Notes under the pieces: model-generated
Told to the model about the DNA's origin: nothing
Database searches by the model: none
What the model saw: the letters and a program-made list of their open reading frames with translations, nothing else
Position numbers and translations under genes: made by a program
Assembly (NCBI GenBank): GCA_947178015.1
Contig: CAMWWW010000014.1
Span: 1 to 15,184 of the forward strand
Length of the DNA stretch: 15,184 nt
Reading direction: 5' to 3'
Origin: an uncultured Clostridia bacterium
GTDB taxonomy: Bacteria > Bacillota > Clostridia > Lachnospirales > Lachnospiraceae
Shown: positions 7,494 through 15,014 of the stretch, one piece after another
Numbering within the stretch: the first letter of the stretch is position 1
Layout of the letters: each line of letters begins with the position of its first letter

Positions 7494-9434
7494 CTATTCT
7501 TCTCCCTCTTCCAGATATAGTATCACTGTGCTGTTTGCAGACACCTCACTGCCTGCAAGCGGAAATTGCTCCACAACCCAGTCGCCCTCTCCCAAAAGAC
7601 GAAGCTCAAAGGAATTCTCCTGTATCAATGCCTTTGCGTCCTTCACCGTCATCCCTTCCAGTACTGGCATCATAACGGTCTCCACTTCATATTCTTGTTC
7701 TCCCTCGTCATAGATTTGCTCTATGCCAAGATACGGCAGCACATTTTCAAAGATTTCCTTCATCACCGGCGCAGCGATCGTGCCGCCATAATAAATTCCG
7801 ACCGGCTCATCAATTATGACAATCCCGATAATCTGTGGATTATCCATCGGCGCAATGCCGATAAAAGAAGAAATATACTTTTTGAGGCTTCTTGGAAGCT
7901 TCTCAGAAGTCGCTGTCTTTCCTCCTATGCGAAAGCCGGGCAGATATGCATTTTTCCCGCTGCCCTCGCTGACCACCTTCTCTAAAATATATCGCACCGT
8001 CTCTGAGGTCTTTTCCGACAAAATATTTTCCTTGGTCTCATAGGTAAAAACCTCTGTGATCTCCCCTTCGCTGTTTCTGACGTCCACGCCAAAATGAGGC
8101 GTGATCCTTCTTCCGCCGTTGACCAGCGAGCTGACTGTCGTCAATAACTGAATGGGTGAGATCTGAAAGGACTGCCCAAAAGAAACTGTAGCCAGCTCCA
8201 CCAGCCCCATATTGTCAACCTTGTGCATAATCGTCCCCGCCTCTCCCGGCAGGTCAATTCCAGTCTTAGAAAGCAGGCCAAATTGATTAAAATACTCGTA
8301 GTATTTCTCAATCCCAAGCCTCAATCCCACCTCGATAAAAACTGGATTGCAGGAATTCATCGCGCCCTGTACAAAATTTTCAGCCCCATGTCCTGCCACT
8401 TTATGACAACGAATCTTTCTGTCCTCCACAATCTTAAAACCCGGACAGGAAAACGTATCCTCCGGCGAAACAACTCCCTCCTCCAGCGCTGCTGACATAG
8501 TAATAATCTTAAAAGTCGAGCCCGGCTCATAGGTATCGTTGATCGCCCTGTTCCTCCACATTTGATTTAATAAATTTTGTTTCTCCTCAGAAGAAAGCGT
8601 TCCTTCTGTCTCTATATTTAATGTATATGGTTCATTTAAGTTAAATTCCGGGAGATTTACCATCGCGTAGATCTCGCCGTTCTGCGGATTCATAAGTATC
8701 ACGGAGACAGCCTTCGCCTGCTTTTGCTCCAGAACCTTCGCTGCCGCCTGCTCTGCATATTTCTGTATATTAACGTCAAGACTGATGTGCAGGCTATTTC
8801 CCGCTATCGGATCGATTCTTTTCTCCGCCGTATTGATAAGCTCCACTCCCCTTGCATCTGTGACAGTCAAAATCTGTCCGTCCGTTCCCTTAAGATACTC
8901 CTCATAGATAACCTCCAGACCTATAATTCCCTGATTGTCACTTCCCGTAAAGCCAAGCACCTTAGAGGCTAGACTATCAAAAGGATAATACCGCTTAAAA
9001 TCCTCATCCACCTTTACGCCCGCCAGATCATATTCCCGAATCCGATCCCCGATCTCTTTATCTACATTAGACTTAACCCTCTCGCGGGAGCTAACCTTCT
9101 CGACTTTCTTTCTGACAGCCTCCTCCGTCATGCCAAGCTCCTCCGAGAGCACCCGTATCACTCTCTCTGGATCGGTAATCTGGCTATGTATGACAGATAT
9201 GGTACAGACCGTCCTGTTTGTCGCGATCAGGACTCCCTTTGCATCATAAATTTCTCCTCTTGCAGCTTTGATAGAGCGTTCCCTCTCATGCAGCTCCTCT
9301 GCCTTTTCACTATAATAATCTCCCCGAAATCCGATAAGATATACCAGCCTTCCGGCTAAAACCATAAAAACGGCAAATACAACAAAAAGGAACAGGATTG
9401 TTTTCTTCCTATTATTCGTCTTCGTTCTTTGCAT
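7494..9434 (-). CDS. spoVD: Class B penicillin-binding protein with PASTA domain, SpoVD type
   Basis: This is a membrane-anchored peptidoglycan DD-transpeptidase. It is 646 aa, the same length as B. subtilis SpoVD. An N-terminal membrane anchor (about 12-32) is followed by a PBP dimerisation domain (RSIKAARGEIYDAKG) and the transpeptidase domain. Active-site motifs are STFK with Ser306 and SCN with Ser361-Asn363. The third motif reads KTA (Lys506-Ala508) instead of the usual KTG. The last 60 or so residues (VMMPVLEGMTVKDAK onward) form one PASTA domain, the SpoVD hallmark that separates it from the PASTA-less PBP upstream. In B. subtilis SpoVD acts with SpoVE to make spore cortex. Here it sits two genes upstream of murD-ftsW/spoVE. 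A candidate sigma-E-type promoter lies in the 73-bp gap before it. A vegetative role cannot be excluded. Confidence 0.9.
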   Translation of the reverse strand: MQRTKTNNRKKTILFLFVVFAVFMVLAGRLVYLIGFRGDYYSEKAEELHERERSIKAARGEIYDAKGVLIATNRTVCTISVIHSQITDPERVIRVLSEELGMTEEAVRKKVEKVSSRERVKSNVDKEIGDRIREYDLAGVKVDEDFKRYYPFDSLASKVLGFTGSDNQGIIGLEVIYEEYLKGTDGQILTVTDARGVELINTAEKRIDPIAGNSLHISLDVNIQKYAEQAAAKVLEQKQAKAVSVILMNPQNGEIYAMVNLPEFNLNEPYTLNIETEGTLSSEEKQNLLNQMWRNRAINDTYEPGSTFKIITMSAALEEGVVSPEDTFSCPGFKIVEDRKIRCHKVAGHGAENFVQGAMNSCNPVFIEVGLRLGIEKYYEYFNQFGLLSKTGIDLPGEAGTIMHKVDNMGLVELATVSFGQSFQISPIQLLTTVSSLVNGGRRITPHFGVDVRNSEGEITEVFTYETKENILSEKTSETVRYILEKVVSEGSGKNAYLPGFRIGGKTATSEKLPRSLKKYISSFIGIAPMDNPQIIGIVIIDEPVGIYYGGTIAAPVMKEIFENVLPYLGIEQIYDEGEQEYEVETVMMPVLEGMTVKDAKALIQENSFELRLLGEGDWVVEQFPLAGSEVSANSTVILYLEEGEE

Positions 9435-9468
9435 ACCCTTTTCCGAACTAATTCCTGTTTTCTTTATA

Positions 9469-9497
9469 AGTGTATTACCACTTTTTTTATCTTATGT
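9469..9497 (-). promoter_or_regulatory. Candidate sigma-E-type promoter for spoVD
   Basis: In the gap between the two PBP genes, the minus strand has AATACACT (9476-9469), 7 of 8 to the sigma-E -10 consensus CATACAMT. Exactly 14 bp upstream is ACATAAG (9497-9491), which keeps the ATA core of the -35 consensus KMATATT but matches only 4 of 7 positions. The predicted TSS near 9462 is about 28 bases before the spoVD ATG. B. subtilis spoVD is known to be transcribed by sigma-E from just upstream. The match is suggestive, not strong. Confidence 0.4.
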
Positions 9498-9507
9498 ACC
9501 TTTTTTG

Positions 9508-11622
9508 TTATTCCGCAGCAGTCGTCTCCTCCTCTGAAGTTTCTCGTGTGCTTGGTCCCATAAATCCAAAGCCCGGCGGCCAGATCTCATCGTATACTGG
9601 CGTTATCCGCTCGGACGGCTCTCCACTCTCTGTTTCGCCTTCCCCCTGTTCCGTACTCTCCGACTCTCCCCCTTCCGGCTCCGCTGCACTGGTTTCTGGC
9701 TCACTTTCCGGCTCGTCGGGAAGATCGATGGAGGAAAAAATTCCCATATAAGGAAAGATCTCTTTATAGATCTTATTTGTCATAATCGTCGCCTGCGAGG
9801 CATCACTCTGATTTTCTATATTTGGTTCATCAATTACCACATACACCACAACCTGAGGATTATCCACCGGAGCAAAAGAAATAAAGGATACCAAATATCG
9901 CCCCTCATCTCTTGGATGCTTCTCTGCTGTACCAGTCTTGCCGCCTATGGTATAACCTTCCACCCTTGCCTTGCTTCCTGTTCCATTCTCCACCGTCTGA
10001 TAGAGAACCTCTCTCATCCACTTTGAGGTGCTTTCACTGATCGTTGACTTCACCACCTCCGCCTGTGCTGTCTTGATCGTCGCACCAGAAGCGTCTGTGA
10101 TTTTTTTCATCACATGCGGCTCATAATAATATCCTCCATTAATAATAGAAGAAAATGCCGCCGCCATCTGCATCATCGTCACATTATAATTCTGTCCAAA
10201 CGAATTTGTCGCCAGATCGGTGATGTTCATGTTGTCAATGGTATAGAGCAGTCCTCTCTCCTCACCCGGAAGATCGACTCCAGTTCTTTTTCCAAAATTA
10301 AAAATATCCTGATATTTGCAAAAAATACTCTTTCCCATTCTCTCTGCCGTCGTCATAAGCGCCACATTACAAGAATACTGAATACTCTCCTCCAAGGTGA
10401 CATCTCCATCACCCCAGCGATTATGGCAATGAATGGGATCGGCATCTCCATATTTAATATATCCTTTACAATTAAAAACCTCTCCGGGATATACCACAGC
10501 CTCCTCAAGCCCTGCCGCAACAGTAAACGGCTTTCCGGTCGACCCCGGCTCATACACTTCGCTCAAGGCAAAATTTTTCCAAAGCCCATAGAGGAAATTT
10601 GATTTTTCCTCCGATGTCATAGCCTCAAGCTGCTCCTCTGTAAAATAGGCGCTCAGATCTCTGGGATTGTTGAGATCAAACCATGGTGCGGTAGCCTCCG
10701 CCAGAATTTCCCCATTATTCGGGTCCATCATCATAACGGCAACATTCTTCGCGCCCACCGTTTCATAATACTCCTTCACATACTTCTCTGCAATCATCTG
10801 TAAATTCACATCGATGGTGGAGACAATGGTATGCCCATCGGTCGCTGGCTTAATCACCTTCTCCATGGCGCTGTCCGAATTCAAATAACCATAAGTCCGC
10901 CCATTGGTACCATTTAACTCAGAATTATAATACTGTTCAATTCCCCAGTTTCCATCATTTCCACTGTTTACAAAACCAATCAAATCACAGGCAAGTGTCG
11001 AATAAGGATACTGCCGTTTAAATTCCTCCTCAAACCAAACGCCCTGAATATTGCTGTAAGAATAATTTTCCGGGAACCATGATGGTCTTACCGTTTCCTT
11101 CCCATTTTGCAGGCTCTGAAAATACTTGATCTCATCATAGCTCATTCCCTTTTTATACACAATATACTGGCTTTCTGGATTTGCAGCAATCACGCTGGAC
11201 AACTCCCCTATCTCATAGCCAAAACAACCGCTTAACGCTGTCAAGGTCGTGTTCAGATATTTTCCATCATCCGAATTCATAATCTTTGCATCCAGAATCA
11301 AATTATATACCTTCTCGCTCGCCGCCAGCACAATGCCATTTCTATCCGTAATACTTCCCCTCTGATATGGCAGACTCCGGCTCTGGTAACTCTGCTGAGC
11401 CAAAACCTGTATCGTATAATTATGTCCCTTGGTATCATTGATATACATAATCCGCACAGCTAATCCAAACAAAGCCAGTGCAATCAGTAAAAATAACTGC
11501 ACCAGCTTTGCCTGCATCTTTCTTGAGAATTTTCTGTTGTCCCTCTTTCTTCTGCTTCTGATCCTGCCTCTGCTTACTTTAACTCTTCTGCTCTGGCTTC
11601 TCTTTCTCTTGCTCTGCTGCAT
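9508..11622 (-). CDS. ftsI: Class B penicillin-binding protein, divisional FtsI/PbpB type
   Basis: This is the septal DD-transpeptidase that cross-links peptidoglycan at division, partner of FtsW and FtsL-DivIB. The protein is 704 aa from ATG 11622; a GTG one codon upstream (11625) is possible. It has a very basic Arg/Lys/Ser-rich cytoplasmic N-terminus of about 40 residues, a membrane helix (LVQLFLLIALALFGLAVRIMY), the dimerisation domain (RSLPYQRGSITDRNG) and the transpeptidase domain. Ser361 lies in STGK, Ser417-Cys-Asn419 forms SCN, and Lys562 lies in KTG. It has no PASTA domain, although B. subtilis PbpB carries two. Instead it ends in about 73 residues (632-704) rich in Glu, Ser, Pro and Gly, followed by a short aromatic patch (WPPGFGF). 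It begins 16 bases after ftsL, with only a weak GGTGA-type RBS, so translational coupling to ftsL is plausible. Confidence 0.92.
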   Translation of the reverse strand: MQQSKRKRSQSRRVKVSRGRIRSRRKRDNRKFSRKMQAKLVQLFLLIALALFGLAVRIMYINDTKGHNYTIQVLAQQSYQSRSLPYQRGSITDRNGIVLAASEKVYNLILDAKIMNSDDGKYLNTTLTALSGCFGYEIGELSSVIAANPESQYIVYKKGMSYDEIKYFQSLQNGKETVRPSWFPENYSYSNIQGVWFEEEFKRQYPYSTLACDLIGFVNSGNDGNWGIEQYYNSELNGTNGRTYGYLNSDSAMEKVIKPATDGHTIVSTIDVNLQMIAEKYVKEYYETVGAKNVAVMMMDPNNGEILAEATAPWFDLNNPRDLSAYFTEEQLEAMTSEEKSNFLYGLWKNFALSEVYEPGSTGKPFTVAAGLEEAVVYPGEVFNCKGYIKYGDADPIHCHNRWGDGDVTLEESIQYSCNVALMTTAERMGKSIFCKYQDIFNFGKRTGVDLPGEERGLLYTIDNMNITDLATNSFGQNYNVTMMQMAAAFSSIINGGYYYEPHVMKKITDASGATIKTAQAEVVKSTISESTSKWMREVLYQTVENGTGSKARVEGYTIGGKTGTAEKHPRDEGRYLVSFISFAPVDNPQVVVYVVIDEPNIENQSDASQATIMTNKIYKEIFPYMGIFSSIDLPDEPESEPETSAAEPEGGESESTEQGEGETESGEPSERITPVYDEIWPPGFGFMGPSTRETSEEETTAAE

Positions 11623-11638
11623 CACACTGTCACCATTC

Positions 11639-12148
11639 TTACTCTGGAATTTCCTTATATTGCCTTATATACTCTGCTCCGCTGTTGTTGTACTTATAAA
11701 TCTGGTTCTTATTCGCATATCGCATGCCAAGTTCCTGCGTCGCAACTCGATAAATATAATCCAAATCAATAAACGAATTAATTCTATTATCCGTTTCATT
11801 GTTTTGCCGTACCAACTCATCTAACTCCGTCTCCAACCGATTAATAACCTTTAACCGATATGTGATCTCTGACTGAAGCTGCACGTACTGCACACACATA
11901 ACTAATGTAAACACTGCTGCCACAGTAAGCACTAGAACGGATGCTCCGCTCAATGGAAGTGTTGTTACACCTTTTCTAGGTCTTACAGATGTCTTTTTCG
12001 CCGGCTGATTCGCTTTTTTCTTATGTTTTTGGGGGGATTTTGGGGAGCCTTCTTCTGGAAGTGCATATAGATTTCTCGCCGCACTGCCTTCTACGTATAC
12101 AGCCTGTCTCTTTGATGTTCGCCTTTTATCCGTCTTTACAGATTGCAT
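11639..12148 (-). CDS. ftsL: FtsL-like septum protein
   Basis: This is a small bitopic division protein expected to pair with DivIC through a coiled coil and to link DivIB to the FtsW-FtsI synthase. The 169-aa protein has a long, basic, probably disordered cytoplasmic tail (1-60, Lys/Pro/Arg-rich), one membrane helix (about 66-88), and then an extracellular heptad-like coiled coil (about 89-125: LQSEITYRLKVINRLETELDEL in two overlapping stretches). A C-terminal segment, VATQELGMRYANKNQI, resembles the conserved end of FtsL and DivIC. GAAAGGGG is 7 bases before the ATG. It lies between rsmH and the class B PBP, the standard ftsL position. FtsL sequences are poorly conserved, so position and architecture carry the call. 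The tail is longer than in B. subtilis FtsL (about 117 aa in total). Confidence 0.85.
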   Translation of the reverse strand: MQSVKTDKRRTSKRQAVYVEGSAARNLYALPEEGSPKSPQKHKKKANQPAKKTSVRPRKGVTTLPLSGASVLVLTVAAVFTLVMCVQYVQLQSEITYRLKVINRLETELDELVRQNNETDNRINSFIDLDYIYRVATQELGMRYANKNQIYKYNNSGAEYIRQYKEIPE

Positions 12149-12171
12149 GTCGTTGCCCCTTTCTGCCTCTT

Positions 12172-13107
12172 CTATCCTTTCTGAAAGATCCTCAGCTTTG
12201 CACTCTTAGAACGACTGTTTTCTTCCAGCTCCTTTTCCGAAGGTAGAACAGGCTTCTTTGTTAAATGCTTTCCTTTCGAAAATCCGCCGCACACGCACAC
12301 AGGAAAATCTGGCGGGCACGTACATGGATTTTCATTTTTATGAAATTTTATCTTGACAATTCTGTCCTCCAGCGAATGAAAGGTAATCACGCATAACCTT
12401 CCTCCCGGATTCAGATACTCTATCATAGTATCTATCGTATTCTCCAAAACCTCCAACTCACGGTTCAATTCAATGCGAATCGCTTGGAACGTCCTCTTTG
12501 CCGGATGTCCTCCCGATGCTCTCACCCTTGCTGGTATAGCTGCCTTAATTACCTCCGCCAACTCCATCGTTGTTAAAATAGGCTTATCTGCCCGGTATCT
12601 AACAATATGCTTCGCGATATTCTTTGCAAATCTATCCTCGCCATAATCACGAATAACCCGATACAGCTCAGACTCGCTGTATTCATTGACTATGGTCTCT
12701 GCCGTCACCGCCTGCCTTGTGTCCATCCGCATATCAAGCGGGGCATCTTCGCGGTAGGAAAATCCTCTCTCCGGCGTATCAAGCTGATAGGACGACACCC
12801 CCAGATCCAGAAGTATCCCATCCACTTTGTCAATTCCAAGACTGTCCATCACTTCCTGAAACTGTGCATAATTGCTTCTCACTATCGTCACTTTGTCCTG
12901 AAAAACAGCTAACCTCTCCGTAGCTGCCGCTATGGCATCCGCATCCTGATCTATGCCAATCAGCCTGCCTTCACCTGAAAGCTTCTCAAGAATATGACTG
13001 GCATGTCCTCCGCCTCCTAGCGTCCCATCTACATAGATTCCCTCCGGCCGAATGGCAAGCCCGAAAAGCACTTCCTCAAGAAGAACGGACTTGTGCTCAA
13101 ATACCAT
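12172..13107 (-). CDS. rsmH: 16S rRNA (cytosine(1402)-N(4))-methyltransferase RsmH (MraW)
   Basis: RsmH is an SAM-dependent enzyme that methylates N4 of C1402 in the decoding centre of 16S rRNA. The protein is 311 aa from ATG 13107, the B. subtilis length. Motifs are HKSVLLEE at the N-terminus, the SAM-binding DGTLGGGGHASHIL (27-40), LLDLGVSSYQLDTPERGFSYR, HPAKRTFQAIRIELN and ITFHSLEDRIVKIKF. A Cys-rich stretch near the C-terminus (CTCPPDFPVCVCGG) is also common in the family. ATG 13107 is chosen because MVFEHKSV matches family starts and AGAGG lies 5 bases upstream. ATG 13128, 6 bases after the mraZ stop, would add seven residues and remains possible. It is the second gene of the operon. Confidence 0.96.
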   Translation of the reverse strand: MVFEHKSVLLEEVLFGLAIRPEGIYVDGTLGGGGHASHILEKLSGEGRLIGIDQDADAIAAATERLAVFQDKVTIVRSNYAQFQEVMDSLGIDKVDGILLDLGVSSYQLDTPERGFSYREDAPLDMRMDTRQAVTAETIVNEYSESELYRVIRDYGEDRFAKNIAKHIVRYRADKPILTTMELAEVIKAAIPARVRASGGHPAKRTFQAIRIELNRELEVLENTIDTMIEYLNPGGRLCVITFHSLEDRIVKIKFHKNENPCTCPPDFPVCVCGGFSKGKHLTKKPVLPSEKELEENSRSKSAKLRIFQKG

Positions 13108-13134
13108 AACAGCCTCTGGCCTTATCATTTCTTC

Positions 13135-13560
13135 TCACAGTCCCAGATCCTCCATATGTTCTGCAATCTCCTCCATATTGTCAAAGGTATTCGCTTTCTC
13201 CCAGCGTTCCCTGCTCCATATTTCCACCCGTCTAGCTACACCGACAAAAACTGCCTCCTTCTCAAGAGCTGCAAACTCTCTCAATATAGGAGGAATCAGG
13301 ATGCGCCCCTGCTTGTCCACCTCCGCCACTGCCGCACCGGCAAGAAAAAAGCGGGAGAATCTGCGCGCATCTGAACTCGTAAGGGGTAGCGAACCAAGCT
13401 TTTCCTCCAGCAAAGCCCACTCCTCCTTCGGATAGGCAAACAGACAACCATCAAGACCTTTCGTAATTACGAATTCCTCCCCTAAGGCGTTCCTAAGTCT
13501 GGAGGGAACAATGAGCCTGCCCTTGGCATCAATTGTATGGTTGTACTCCCCCATAAACAT
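13135..13560 (-). CDS. mraZ: Transcriptional regulator MraZ
   Basis: MraZ is a double-SpoVT/AbrB-fold DNA-binding protein that binds repeated boxes in its own promoter and regulates the dcw cluster. The protein is 141 aa from ATG 13560 (family about 143). Each half carries the family signature: MGEYNHTIDAKGRLIVPSRLR at residues 3-23 (shown here by its ends MGEY and VPSRLR), and VDKQGRILIPPILREFA in the second half. RFSRFFLAGA lies between them. The start is uncertain by two codons. GGAAAGG (13572-13578), aligned to the anti-SD, suits ATG 13560 (MFMGEY, as in B. subtilis), while ATG 13566 (MPMFMGEY) is closer than usual. A GTG at 13602 falls inside an operator repeat and is rejected. It leads the operon, with rsmH 6 or 27 bases downstream. 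Confidence 0.96.
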   Translation of the reverse strand: MFMGEYNHTIDAKGRLIVPSRLRNALGEEFVITKGLDGCLFAYPKEEWALLEEKLGSLPLTSSDARRFSRFFLAGAAVAEVDKQGRILIPPILREFAALEKEAVFVGVARRVEIWSRERWEKANTFDNMEEIAEHMEDLGL

Positions 13561-13588
13561 TGGCATCTGTACCTTTCCGTCAAAGCAT

Positions 13589-13623
13589 CCATTTTCAACC
13601 ACTCTGTACCACTTGTAACCACT
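13589..13623 (-). promoter_or_regulatory. MraZ operator: three exact and one degenerate direct repeats, 10-bp period
   Basis: On the minus strand AGTGG occurs at 13623-13619, 13613-13609 and 13603-13599, and AATGG at 13593-13589, always with 5-bp spacers. This matches the known MraZ binding-site design of 5-bp GTGG/TGGG-type boxes repeated every helical turn. The array covers roughly +2 to +36 of the predicted transcript and ends just before the mraZ RBS, a position suited to autorepression. Confidence 0.85.
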
Positions 13624-13630
13624 TGTCTCT

Positions 13631-13659
13631 ATAATAAAACAAATTCTTAATAATTACAA
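13631..13659 (-). promoter_or_regulatory. Predicted sigma-A promoter of the mraZ operon
   Basis: The minus strand reads TTGTAA (13659-13654), a 17-bp spacer, then TATTAT (13636-13631). The predicted TSS is near 13625, directly abutting the first MraZ box. The leader would be about 60 bases. Confidence 0.6.
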
Positions 13660-13862
13660 GCAAAAATGAAAAAAAATATTTTAGGAGATATGATTTTTGC
13701 ATTACTATTATAAATGTAAGAAAAACGTTTTTTGACTTAATTTGAAAACTTAGCAATAAAATAAGGGCTCCAATTTCCATGCCCCAAAATTATGTTCTAT
13801 CCATTTACTTTTCAATGAAACATCCCTCAGTTTATAACTTCGAAAAAGTATTACTTGTAAGT
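13660..13862. other. AT-rich gene-free stretch upstream of the mraZ promoter
   Basis: No convincing gene is visible. It contains AAAAACGTTTTT (13721-13732, a perfect 12-bp palindrome), a TATAAT on the minus strand (13712-13707) without a matching -35, and a TTACTTGTA (13851-13859) that duplicates the outer end of the adjacent palindrome. Possible uses are UP-element-like DNA or additional regulator sites, but none is supported. Confidence 0.4.
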
Positions 13863-14019
13863 GTTACTTGTATAATCATTTTTGAGAAAGGTTCATGCAG
13901 AGAATCGCCTATAATCCTCCGTCACCCCGCTACGTTTTTCACTAAGCGAGAGCGGGGTGACGGAGGAAATAGCTGCGCTGGCTATGCGGACCTTTCTCGA
14001 AAATGATTACACAAGTAAC
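13863..14019. repeat. 157-bp imperfect palindrome, candidate MITE-like or palindromic repeat element
   Basis: Outer arms of 30 bp (13863-13892 and 13990-14019) are inverted copies matching at 28 of 30 positions. Inner arms of 17 bp (13915-13931 and 13951-13967), built on TCCTCCGTCACCCCGCT, match perfectly around a 19-base loop. Between them, 20-odd bases on each side pair poorly apart from CTAT/ATAG. The core is clearly richer in GC than the flanking DNA. It lies 17 bases after the lgt stop and carries no gene. A copy of TTACTTGTA just outside the left arm makes a direct repeat with the arm end. As RNA, either strand could form a long hairpin that blocks read-through from lgt or protects its 3' end, but no U-tract follows. 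Mobility is inferred only from its shape. Confidence 0.6.
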
Positions 14020-14036
14020 TTATGAATGGTCTTGTT

Positions 14037-14918
14037 CTATTTATCAAGAAGTTCTTTCCATTCCTTTTTTCTTTGTTGACTGCGGCGATATAGAACATAT
14101 CCGGTAGCAGTTAGCACCAGAAAAATGGATAGTACCTGAGAGACAGCGACACCACCAAGCTTTAACTGATCTGTGCGCAGTCCTTCAATCCATGTCCTTC
14201 CGATTCCGTAACCTATAAGATAGAAGCAAAATACCTCGCTGTCAAATCTTTTGTGTCTGCGATAGAGCATAAGAATGGTAAACACTGCCAGATTCCAGAG
14301 AGATTCATACAAAAATGTGGGATGTACCTGAATGTACTCTATTCCGTCCACCACCTTGATATTTTCTGCTATTTCGGGAGTGATATAGCCAGAATATACC
14401 TCCGCAAGCTTAATCTGCATGGCGAACAGCCCATCGGTATATCCTCCAAACGCCTCGCGGTTCATAAAGTTTCCCCAGCGCCCGATAATCTGTCCTAGTA
14501 TTAACCCAAGACAACCTGTGTCCATCATCAGCCCAATCGACATCTTTTTTTTCTTCGCAAATAGAACCAGCGTGATAACTGCTGCAATCACGGCTCCATA
14601 GATGGCAAGGCCGCCAGCGCGCAGGTTTAATATTGACAATAGATTGTTCTTATAGTTGTCCCACTCAAAAATCACATAATAAATTCTGGCTCCCACAATC
14701 GAGGTAAATACGACAATCAGTGCGAAATCATAGTAATTATCTGTATTCTGTCCTGTCGCCTCCGCCTCCTTAATCGCAAGAAATGCGCCGGCAAGTATTC
14801 CTGTAGCGATAATTAAGGCATAGTAGGTAATAGAAAAATTAAATATCGTGATCGCCCTACCCAAATGTTCAATATAAATTCCCAGATGTGGAAATCCAAT
14901 GCTGTATCCGGTTAGCAT
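14037..14918 (-). CDS. lgt: Prolipoprotein diacylglyceryl transferase Lgt
   Basis: Lgt is the integral membrane enzyme that moves a diacylglyceryl group from phosphatidylglycerol to the lipobox cysteine of prolipoproteins. It is the first step of lipoprotein maturation. The protein is 293 aa with about seven hydrophobic helices. Conserved features are the RAGGLAIYG stretch, the family signature GRWGNFMNREAFGG with its essential Arg and Asn, HPTFLYESLWNL, and YGIGRTWIEGLRTDQL. AAAGGAG lies 7 bases before the ATG, and a near-consensus sigma-A promoter lies upstream. It is not part of the tight mraZ operon: 476 bp including the palindrome separate them. It diverges from ychF. Confidence 0.97.
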   Translation of the reverse strand: MLTGYSIGFPHLGIYIEHLGRAITIFNFSITYYALIIATGILAGAFLAIKEAEATGQNTDNYYDFALIVVFTSIVGARIYYVIFEWDNYKNNLLSILNLRAGGLAIYGAVIAAVITLVLFAKKKKMSIGLMMDTGCLGLILGQIIGRWGNFMNREAFGGYTDGLFAMQIKLAEVYSGYITPEIAENIKVVDGIEYIQVHPTFLYESLWNLAVFTILMLYRRHKRFDSEVFCFYLIGYGIGRTWIEGLRTDQLKLGGVAVSQVLSIFLVLTATGYVLYRRSQQRKKEWKELLDK

Positions 14919-14978
14919 ATATCTTCTCCTTTGCTGTCACATTGTCATTTTTATAATTCTGGCTGAATGAACAGTTAC

Positions 14979-15007
14979 ATTATAATATGCATTACTTGGA
15001 AAATCAA
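14979..15007 (-). promoter_or_regulatory. Predicted sigma-A promoter of lgt
   Basis: The minus strand reads TTGATT (15007-15002), a 17-bp spacer and a perfect TATAAT (14984-14979). The predicted TSS near 14972 gives a leader of about 54 bases to the lgt ATG. Confidence 0.7.
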
Positions 15008-15014
15008 TGGACAG

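Noticed and set aside
9468..9488. AAGTG/CACTT hairpin followed by a T-run on the plus strand
   Set aside because: The stem is only 5 weak base pairs and no plus-strand gene precedes it. On the minus strand, which is transcribed, no T-run follows.
7494..11622. Two tandem PBP genes as a recent duplication
   Set aside because: They differ in length, C-terminal domains and motif residues, and match the old ftsI/pbpB-spoVD pair known in Firmicutes.
13595..13780. 61-codon open frame on the minus strand upstream of mraZ
   Set aside because: It runs through the mraZ promoter and operator, lacks a spaced RBS, and its Leu/Phe/Lys content simply reflects AT-rich DNA.
13779..14006. 75-codon open frame on the plus strand
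   Set aside because: It crosses both arms of the palindrome and is explained by that repeat. There is no RBS and no recognisable protein.
13863..14019. Palindrome as a standard rho-independent terminator of lgt
   Set aside because: No U-tract follows either the inner or the outer stem, and the outer loop is far longer than in intrinsic terminators. A hairpin role in RNA stays possible but is not a canonical terminator.
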